A stretch of 10,264 bases of DNA from an uncultured Verrucomicrobiales bacterium (GTDB lineage: Bacteria > Verrucomicrobiota > Verrucomicrobiia > Verrucomicrobiales > Akkermansiaceae): contig CALBJX010000037.1 of NCBI GenBank assembly GCA_937893015.1, forward strand, positions 1 through 10,264. Direction: 5' to 3'. The stretch's first letter is position 1, and every line of letters starts with the position of its first letter. A program made the position numbers and the translations under genes. Positions 5,598 through 10,264 of this stretch are shown here, piece by piece. The notes under the pieces are model-generated. The model made no database searches, was not told where the DNA came from, and saw only the letters and a list, made by a program, of their open reading frames with translations.

Positions 5598-7202
5598 ATG
5601 CTGACCATCAAGAAACTGACCAAGGCCCATTCCGGGCGCACGCTGTTTTTCGAGACGGAGCTCACCGTGAACTGGGGCGAGCGCATTGCGCTGGTGGGCC
5701 CCAACGGCGCGGGTAAGTCCACCCTGTTCCGCATGATTCTGGGGCAGGACAGCCCCGATGAGGGCAAGATTCAGATGGAGGATTACGCCGTGGTCGGCTA
5801 TCTGCCGCAGGAGGCGGGCGACCCCAGCGACCGCACCGTGCTGGAGATTGCCATGAGCATCACCCCGGAGATGGGGGAAGCTATCCGCGTGCTCCGCGAG
5901 TGCGAGGCCAAGCATGACAACTCCAGCGATGCCTACGCGCACGCCATGGACACCTTCATCTCGCACAACGGCTACCAGATTGAGCCCAAGGCGAAGCGCA
6001 TTCTGAAGGGCCTCGCCTTCAAGGATGAGGATTTTCACCGCCCCGCCCGCGAGATGAGCGGCGGCTGGGTGATGCGTGCGCACCTCGCGCAGCTGCTGGC
6101 CGCAGAGCCCGACCTGCTGATGCTGGATGAGCCCACCAACCACCTCGACCTCCTCTCCCTGCTGTGGTTCCAGCGTTACCTCTCGAACTACCCCGGCGCC
6201 ATCTTCATGATTTCCCACGACCGCGACTTTATGGATGCGCTGGTGGAGACTGTCTACGACATCGAGGACGGGCAGCTGGTGCGCTACACGGGCAACTACA
6301 CGCGCTTTCTGGAGCTCAAAGAGCAGCGTTTCCAACTGCTGCTCGCGGCCTGGCACAACCAGCAGCGCGAAATCGCGCACATGGAGGCCTTCATCGACCG
6401 CTTCCGCTCCGTGGCCTCCAAGGCCGCGCAGGTGCAGAGCCGCGTGAAGCAGTTGGAAAAGATTCAGCGCATCGAGAAGCCCAAGGCTATGCGCAAGATG
6501 TTCAAGTTCATCTTCCCGCAGCCGCCGCGCAGCATGCAGCGCGTGCTGGAGCTGGAGAAGGTGGGGCAGAGCTACGGCGACAAGCGCATTTACAAGAACC
6601 TTGATTTGCTCATCGAGCGCGGCGACCGCATCGTGCTCGTGGGCCCGAACGGCGCGGGCAAGTCCACGCTGCTGAAGATTTTAGCGGGCGTCATCCCCAT
6701 CGATGAGGGCAACCGCATTGTCGGCACCACCACCCGCATCGGTTACTTCTCCCAGATGCGTTCGGAGAACCTGACGCCCAACTTCACCGTGCTGGAGGAA
6801 ATCATGAACGCCGACCCCGAGCTGCGAGAGGAAGAAGCCCGCGGCATTCTCGGCTCCTTCCTCTTCCGCCGCTTGGATGTGGAGAAGCGTGTGGAAGTGC
6901 TCTCCGGCGGTGAGAAATCGCGTCTCAGCCTCGTGAAGTTCCTCGTGAACCCGCCGAACCTGCTGCTGATGGACGAGCCGACCACCCACCTCGACCTCCA
7001 GAGCGTGGAAGCGCTGTCCCAAGCGCTCAAACACTACGAAGGCACGCTGGTGTTCATCTCCCACGATGTCCACTTCATCCGTGCGCTGGCGGAAAAGACG
7101 CTGCACATCAACCACGGCACCGTCACTCCCTACGCAGGCGGCTACGACTACTACCTCGAAAAATCCGGCATTCTGGATGACCAGAACGCCATGGACGTCT
7201 GA
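5598..7202 (+). CDS. ABC-F family ATPase, YheS-like, 534 aa
   Basis: A soluble protein with two ABC ATPase domains and no membrane segments; ABC-F proteins act on the ribosome E site as translation factors or in antibiotic protection. Domain 1 shows Walker A GPNGAGKS (34-41), the signature MSGGW followed by LAQLL, and Walker B LLMLDEPTNHLD (173-184). The inter-domain linker contains FIDRFRSVASKAAQVQSRVK, which is the pattern seen in the YheS group. Domain 2 has GPNGAGKST (349-357), signature LSGGEKSR (435-442) and LLLMDEPTTHLD (455-466). Both catalytic Glu residues are present (178, 460). It ends at 534 residues, without the long C-terminal coiled coil found in YheS/YdiF relatives of about 640. 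The ATG at 5598 was preferred over a GTG at 5580 because the ABC fold begins at LTIKKL. The specific role cannot be told from sequence; nothing suggests drug resistance. Confidence 0.93.
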   Translation: MLTIKKLTKAHSGRTLFFETELTVNWGERIALVGPNGAGKSTLFRMILGQDSPDEGKIQMEDYAVVGYLPQEAGDPSDRTVLEIAMSITPEMGEAIRVLRECEAKHDNSSDAYAHAMDTFISHNGYQIEPKAKRILKGLAFKDEDFHRPAREMSGGWVMRAHLAQLLAAEPDLLMLDEPTNHLDLLSLLWFQRYLSNYPGAIFMISHDRDFMDALVETVYDIEDGQLVRYTGNYTRFLELKEQRFQLLLAAWHNQQREIAHMEAFIDRFRSVASKAAQVQSRVKQLEKIQRIEKPKAMRKMFKFIFPQPPRSMQRVLELEKVGQSYGDKRIYKNLDLLIERGDRIVLVGPNGAGKSTLLKILAGVIPIDEGNRIVGTTTRIGYFSQMRSENLTPNFTVLEEIMNADPELREEEARGILGSFLFRRLDVEKRVEVLSGGEKSRLSLVKFLVNPPNLLLMDEPTTHLDLQSVEALSQALKHYEGTLVFISHDVHFIRALAEKTLHINHGTVTPYAGGYDYYLEKSGILDDQNAMDV

Positions 7203-7233
7203 ATAAGTCCGAATTCCGACGAATGAAGTTCGA

Positions 7234-7264
7234 AAAAAGGCCTGACGCAACGTCAGGCCTTTTT
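7234..7264. terminator. Bidirectional Rho-independent terminator between convergent genes
   Basis: GGCCTGACG (7239-7247) pairs with CGTCAGGCC (7251-7259) around the 3-nt loop CAA, flanked by A5 (7234-7238) and T5 (7260-7264) that extend the stem to 14 bp. Both strands therefore carry a GC stem followed by a T run, which suits its place between the ABC-F gene and the minus-strand operon. Confidence 0.9.
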
Positions 7265-7270
7265 CATCTT

Positions 7271-7331
7271 CCGCGCAGCGTAGCCGCGCCAAATTTTCCC
7301 TTTTGTCAATTGTAATCTGTAACTTGTAAAT
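7271..7331 (-). repeat. Heptamer/hairpin composite element, copy C
   Basis: Read on the minus strand from 7331: ATTTACA, AGTTACA, GATTACA, ATTGACA and the degenerate AAAGGGA, then AAATTTG, then the hairpin GCGCGGC-TAC-GCTGCGC (7289-7273; 7 bp with one G-T wobble, 3-nt loop). The plan is the same as copy A. It begins 5 nt after the stop codon of the CHASE2-like gene, so it would be part of that mRNA's 3' end ahead of the terminator at 7234-7264. Confidence 0.7.
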
Positions 7332-7336
7332 CCCTA

Positions 7337-8698
7337 TCACCTTCTGCTTCTCCCGAACACCCCCTTCTTGATGGGGCGCAGGCAGCGGAGGGCAAGGAGG
7401 AAGAGCAGCCAGCAGACGGCGGCGGGGGCGAGGGGCAGCCAATGCCCCTGTGTGAGCTGTGCCCATGCCTGCCAGAGGAAGAGCCCGGGAAGAAGCGGCA
7501 GGACGATGATTTGGCGTAGGGCGGCGGGCATGAGCGGCAGCAGCCAGAGCGAGAGGAAGAGAGCGATGCCTGCCACCACGGCGGGGGTGTAGCCGCGCAG
7601 ATAGTCGGGAGCGGTGAGCACCATGCCGCCCACGGGCTCGATGTGCTTGTGCTCCACCTGCCGCGGCACGGCGGCGAGGCGGGAGAGCGTGCGGGCGAGG
7701 CGGTCGAGGCGCAGGGGCGTCCCTTTCTCGCCGGCGGCGGGTTGCTCCAGCATGATGAGCGCATCTTTGCCGAGCCCGCGTTGCACGGCGTCGCCGCTCA
7801 CCACGGCATCAAGGGGCAGGTTCATCACCTGCGCACCCGTCAGGCGCACGCGGCCGTGTTCATCCAGCGGCAGGGTCATGCCGCCGTAGGAGATGGATTC
7901 CCCGAGCTTCACTTTGACATCGGCGGGTGTCAGGCCTCGCGCGGCGAGAGCGAGCCGGAAGGGCAGGGTGGGGATGGCCTCGCCGTTCCAGCGCACGAGC
8001 AGGGGGAAGGAGAGCTCCTCCACGGCAGAGGGTTTGTGCGTCAGCGGTTCGTCTTGGAGCCAGTCGGGAGCCCAGGTGATGGCGAGGGAATCGGGCGTCT
8101 CCGTGAGGCCGTTCGGCAGGGGCTTGTTGGCGATGGGGAGCCCCGTGGGGTCGCCGCTCACGTTGTCGGCGGGGATGGCGGAATCCCGCAGCACGAGCGG
8201 GGTGAAATCCGCCTGAGCGGCGGTGCGCCCGCGCAGACCGACCGCGGCATGGGGGATGGCGCCGATGACATGGCAGAGCATTTCTCGCGCCATGTCGCCC
8301 GCGCCCTGCTGCCAGGTGAGGGCGGAGGAAATGCCGACCACCTTGGCGCCGCCTTGGTGGAGCTTGTTGAGCAGCACGGCTAAATCCTGCGGGCCGAGGG
8401 GCAGGGCGGCGAAGCATTGCGCACAGGCGTCATCGTTCAAATCCACCATGCCGACCATGGGCATATCGAAGACTGTTTCGTACTCCGTGAGCTCGCGCAT
8501 GACGGTCTCCTCCGCCGTGCGGACGAGCTGCGGGCGGATGTTGGCCTCCGCATGCAGCAGGTCGTGCGCGGCATGCGCATAGAGTTCTTCCGTGAGGCGG
8601 TGCAGGGGCGTCTGCGCGAGCATCCATGTGCCCGCCAGCAGAAGCGTCCAGAGGAAGAGCCCGCGGACTCTCACTTTGTTATGTGTTGTCGGATCCAT
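7337..8698 (-). CDS. CHASE2-type membrane sensor without output domain, 453 aa
   Basis: N-terminal membrane helix at about 12-28, a large extracytoplasmic domain (about 30-365), three C-terminal helices (about 371-391, 396-412, 421-441) and a short basic cytoplasmic tail (KKGVFGRSRR). The extracytoplasmic part follows the CHASE2 plan: MVGMVDLNDD (81-90), LLNKLHQGGAKVVGISSALT (109-128), FPLLVRWNGEAIPTLPFRLA (231-250), GGMTLPLDEHGRVRL (272-286), with one helix before and three after. CHASE2 modules normally feed cyclase, histidine kinase, kinase or phosphatase domains; none is present here. The ligand is unknown. The ATG overlaps the upstream kinase gene by 28 nt, which suggests translational coupling; a GTG at 8674 overlapping the stop codon as GTGA is a possible alternative start. 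Assignment rests on motif order, not on a search. Confidence 0.8.
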   Translation of the reverse strand: MDPTTHNKVRVRGLFLWTLLLAGTWMLAQTPLHRLTEELYAHAAHDLLHAEANIRPQLVRTAEETVMRELTEYETVFDMPMVGMVDLNDDACAQCFAALPLGPQDLAVLLNKLHQGGAKVVGISSALTWQQGAGDMAREMLCHVIGAIPHAAVGLRGRTAAQADFTPLVLRDSAIPADNVSGDPTGLPIANKPLPNGLTETPDSLAITWAPDWLQDEPLTHKPSAVEELSFPLLVRWNGEAIPTLPFRLALAARGLTPADVKVKLGESISYGGMTLPLDEHGRVRLTGAQVMNLPLDAVVSGDAVQRGLGKDALIMLEQPAAGEKGTPLRLDRLARTLSRLAAVPRQVEHKHIEPVGGMVLTAPDYLRGYTPAVVAGIALFLSLWLLPLMPAALRQIIVLPLLPGLFLWQAWAQLTQGHWLPLAPAAVCWLLFLLALRCLRPIKKGVFGRSRR

Positions 8699-9654
8699 GC
8701 GGCGGCGGGGGAAAGGGGGGTGGCGTTATCGGGTGCGGCAAGGGCGGCATCCGTCACCTCGCGCAGGGCGGTGAGGGCGGCGGGAATTTGGTCGAGGTAC
8801 CATGCCTTGCCCTGGTTGTGGCCGATGTTGGCAAAGGCTCCGAGTGCCTGCATGAGCCGTTGCAGGGCACAGGCGGCAAAGACGGACTTATCGAGAACAG
8901 GGGCACCGAGCGCGGTGCGCTGCTCCAGCAGCTCGGCGCGTTCGGCGGCAGTCAACTGCATGTAGGGGTCGTAGAGCAGGGAGGCAAGGTCATATTCCTC
9001 TCGCCCGTAGCGCATGCCTTGGAAGTCGATGAGGTAGGCCTCGTCCCCCGCCAGCATGATGTTTTGGCTCTGGCAGTCGCGGTGCACGGGCACGCGGGGC
9101 AGCGCGGCGAGCCAAGCAGCCATGTCCTGCAGGGCGGGGTGGGCAAGGAACGCCGCCGCATCCCCGCCGAGGTGGAGGCCGATGAGGTGTTCCGCGAAGT
9201 AGCCCTGTTCCCAGCGGTAGAGCGCGGCATCGAAGGGCGGCTGCATCTCGCGCTGCGGGCGGAAGCTGTCGTAGAGCGGGCGCAGGGTGCGGAGCGCGGC
9301 GGTGTAGGCGGCTTTCTTCTCGGTCCAAGGGGCGTTTTTGAGACTCAGGATGTCGCGCTCGCCGAGGTCCTGCACCAGACAGGCGCCGCAGCCGCCGCCG
9401 AGGTCGCGCTCGGCCAGCACGGCGGGCACGCGGATGCCCGCGGCGGCGAGCTCGTGCGCGGCGGGCAGAAAGTCGTTGTTGTCGGCGCGGGCGGCGGTCC
9501 AGTGGATGCCGAGCACGCCGTGCGCACGCATGATGCTGCGCCCGCTCGCACCTGCGGCGACAGGCTGCATGTCCGCAGCGGCGGTGGGTGTGCCCGTGTG
9601 CTCCTGCACCATGCGGGCCAGAATCGCAGCGGGGTCCTGTGCGGCGGCGGGCAT
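8671..9654 (-). CDS. APH-fold small-molecule kinase, AmgK-like, 327 aa
   Basis: A phosphotransferase of the aminoglycoside phosphotransferase/choline kinase fold. The nucleotide loop is GASGRSIMR (35-43), the catalytic loop HRDCQSQN (191-198, base Asp193, metal-binding Asn198) and the DFG-equivalent IDFQG (209-213, Asp210), followed by the YDLASLLYDPY stretch. The HRDxQSxN plus IDFQG pair is typical of the COG3178 group, which includes AmgK, the anomeric kinase for N-acetylmuramic acid/N-acetylglucosamine in cell-wall recycling. The usual partner nucleotidyltransferase (MurU) is not in the window, so the substrate is an inference. No signal peptide or membrane helix is seen: cytoplasmic. It is the middle gene of a three-gene operon, starting 3 nt after the preceding stop codon and overlapping the next gene by 28 nt. 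No Shine-Dalgarno sequence is seen. Resistance to aminoglycosides is not suggested. Confidence 0.85.
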   Translation of the reverse strand: MPAAAQDPAAILARMVQEHTGTPTAAADMQPVAAGASGRSIMRAHGVLGIHWTAARADNNDFLPAAHELAAAGIRVPAVLAERDLGGGCGACLVQDLGERDILSLKNAPWTEKKAAYTAALRTLRPLYDSFRPQREMQPPFDAALYRWEQGYFAEHLIGLHLGGDAAAFLAHPALQDMAAWLAALPRVPVHRDCQSQNIMLAGDEAYLIDFQGMRYGREEYDLASLLYDPYMQLTAAERAELLEQRTALGAPVLDKSVFAACALQRLMQALGAFANIGHNQGKAWYLDQIPAALTALREVTDAALAAPDNATPLSPAAAWIRQHITK

Positions 9655-9657
9655 GGC

Positions 9658-10128
9658 TCAGCGGGTCTTGAAGAAGGTGAGCCCGCTCTCCTCAGCAGGG
9701 GCAGCGGGGGCGGGAGACGGGGCTGCGGGTGTCTCCTCGGCAGGGCGCACGATGCGCGGCCCCTGCGGTGTCTCGCGGACGGGGAAGTACACGGGGCCGG
9801 GCTTGGCGTCGGGGGCAGGGGACGGGGGAACGCTCGGCGTTTCCTCGGCGGCTTCGGGCGCGGTGTGCTTGGTGAGCGGGGCGAGACTCTGCGCGGTCTT
9901 CTCTTCCTCCGCCTGCTCCCGCAGGGCGCTCACCTCCTTCAGAATGCCCTGCAGCAGGAAAATCGCGCAGGAGGCGATGAGCGGCCATGTCGCCGCCGCA
10001 AAGCCCTGCAAAAAGGCGGACATGCTCATTCCCTGTTGCGCTTCAAGGAAAAACGCCACACCGCCCATCAGTCCGCAGAACGCGAACAGGGCGCCGAGAA
10101 CAGTGCTGAAGAGCATCACGGGGAACAT
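9658..10128 (-). CDS. Two-helix membrane protein with Pro/Ala-rich tail, 156 aa
   Basis: No family recognised. Two hydrophobic helices (about 5-28 and 42-63) are joined by a short polar loop containing QQGMSMS, then follows a charged, probably helical stretch (63-80, LKEVSALREQAEEEKT) and a low-complexity tail rich in Pro, Ala and Glu (about 86-148) that ends with SGLTFFKTR. The hairpin-plus-tail layout would leave the long tail on the same side as the N-terminus. It is the first gene of the operon with the AmgK-like kinase and the CHASE2-like protein; the stop codon is 3 nt before the kinase ATG. The start at 10128 is favoured by the promoter at 10138-10165, which leaves almost no leader; Met5 (10116) is an alternative. 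Confidence 0.8.
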   Translation of the reverse strand: MFPVMLFSTVLGALFAFCGLMGGVAFFLEAQQGMSMSAFLQGFAAATWPLIASCAIFLLQGILKEVSALREQAEEEKTAQSLAPLTKHTAPEAAEETPSVPPSPAPDAKPGPVYFPVRETPQGPRIVRPAEETPAAPSPAPAAPAEESGLTFFKTR

Positions 10129-10137
10129 CGTGATGGT

Positions 10138-10165
10138 ATTGTACCAAATGCCCCCGAAGAGTCAA
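10138..10165 (-). promoter_or_regulatory. Sigma70-type promoter of the three-gene operon
   Basis: On the minus strand TTGACT (10160-10165, 5 of 6 consensus bases) and TACAAT (10138-10143, 5 of 6) are separated by 16 nt. The expected start, A10131, lies only 3 nt before the ATG at 10128, giving a nearly leaderless mRNA for the two-helix protein, kinase and CHASE2-like genes. Confidence 0.7.
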
Positions 10166-10178
10166 GGGATAGTGCTCG

Positions 10179-10195
10179 ACAAATCATGGATTTGT
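10179..10195. promoter_or_regulatory. 17-bp palindrome upstream of the operon promoter
   Basis: ACAAATC-ATG-GATTTGT is a perfect 7-bp inverted repeat with a 3-nt centre. It lies 14 nt upstream of the -35 box of the operon promoter and 5 nt from repeat copy D. It could be an operator, or the stem of a short hairpin; no T run follows it. Confidence 0.35.
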
Positions 10196-10199
10196 AGGA

Positions 10200-10264
10200 A
10201 TGTACGATTTACGATTTACGATGTACGATGTACGAAGTCAAATTGAGGCGCGGCTGCGCCGCGC
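10200..10264 (+). repeat. Heptamer/hairpin composite element, copy D
   Basis: Five clean 7-mers (10200-10234): ATGTACG, ATTTACG, ATTTACG, ATGTACG, ATGTACG; then AAGTCAAATTGAG and the hairpin GCGCGGC-TGC-GCCGCGC (10248-10264; perfect 7-bp stem, 3-nt loop). The window ends exactly at the last base of the hairpin, so the element may be longer. It sits upstream of the operon promoter, unlike copies A and C, which lie at gene ends. Confidence 0.75.

Noticed and set aside
5598..7202. ABC-F gene as an antibiotic-resistance determinant
   Set aside because: Its linker resembles the YheS-type housekeeping group and nothing nearby suggests mobility or resistance.
8626..10197. A 523-codon plus-strand open frame opposite the operon
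   Set aside because: It is antisense to three genes with clear domains, is made of Gly/Val/Arg/Glu runs typical of GC-rich shadow frames, and has no recognisable motif.

Overview
The window reads as chromosomal DNA from a member of the PVC group, most likely a verrucomicrobium. The main evidence is an unannotatable-by-length 51-residue gene (2447-2602) that matches the 'small basic protein' family known only from Chlamydiae/Verrucomicrobia relatives. GC-rich coding regions, few Shine-Dalgarno sequences and short AT-rich intergenic islands fit this. No phage, transposase, CRISPR or resistance island is seen; most genes are housekeeping or hypothetical.

Layout. The left edge holds the probable 3' end of a 5S rRNA on the + strand, closed by a 14-bp terminator hairpin, then a heptamer/hairpin repeat. 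A small TM2-domain membrane protein (minus) and a large ankyrin-repeat protein (minus) follow. Two promoters then point away from each other: one drives the ankyrin gene, the other the small basic protein. On the + strand follow the small basic protein with terminator, an RsuA/RluB-type pseudouridine synthase with a long FG-rich charged repeat tail, a signal-peptide Sel1-repeat protein with a C-terminal membrane anchor, and a YheS-like ABC-F ATPase. A bidirectional terminator separates this block from a tight minus-strand operon of three genes: a two-helix membrane protein with a Pro/Ala-rich tail, an APH-fold (AmgK-like) small-molecule kinase, and a CHASE2-type membrane sensor that has no output domain.

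How it fits together. Three plus-strand genes (small basic protein, pseudouridine synthase, ABC-F) relate to ribosomes or translation, next to a probable 5S gene; this is suggestive only. The minus-strand operon has the strongest promoter seen, a 3-nt gene gap and a 28-nt gene overlap, so its three products are probably made together at the membrane; its function is unknown and it is the best candidate here for an undescribed system.

Two genome-scale patterns stand out. First, three intergenic copies of one composite element: five tandem heptamers, an AAATT linker, and a GC-rich hairpin with a 3-nt loop. Second, three genes (ankyrin, ABC-F, two-helix protein) have a sigma70-like -10 box only 9-12 nt ahead of the ATG, so their mRNAs would be almost leaderless; this also decides the ankyrin start.
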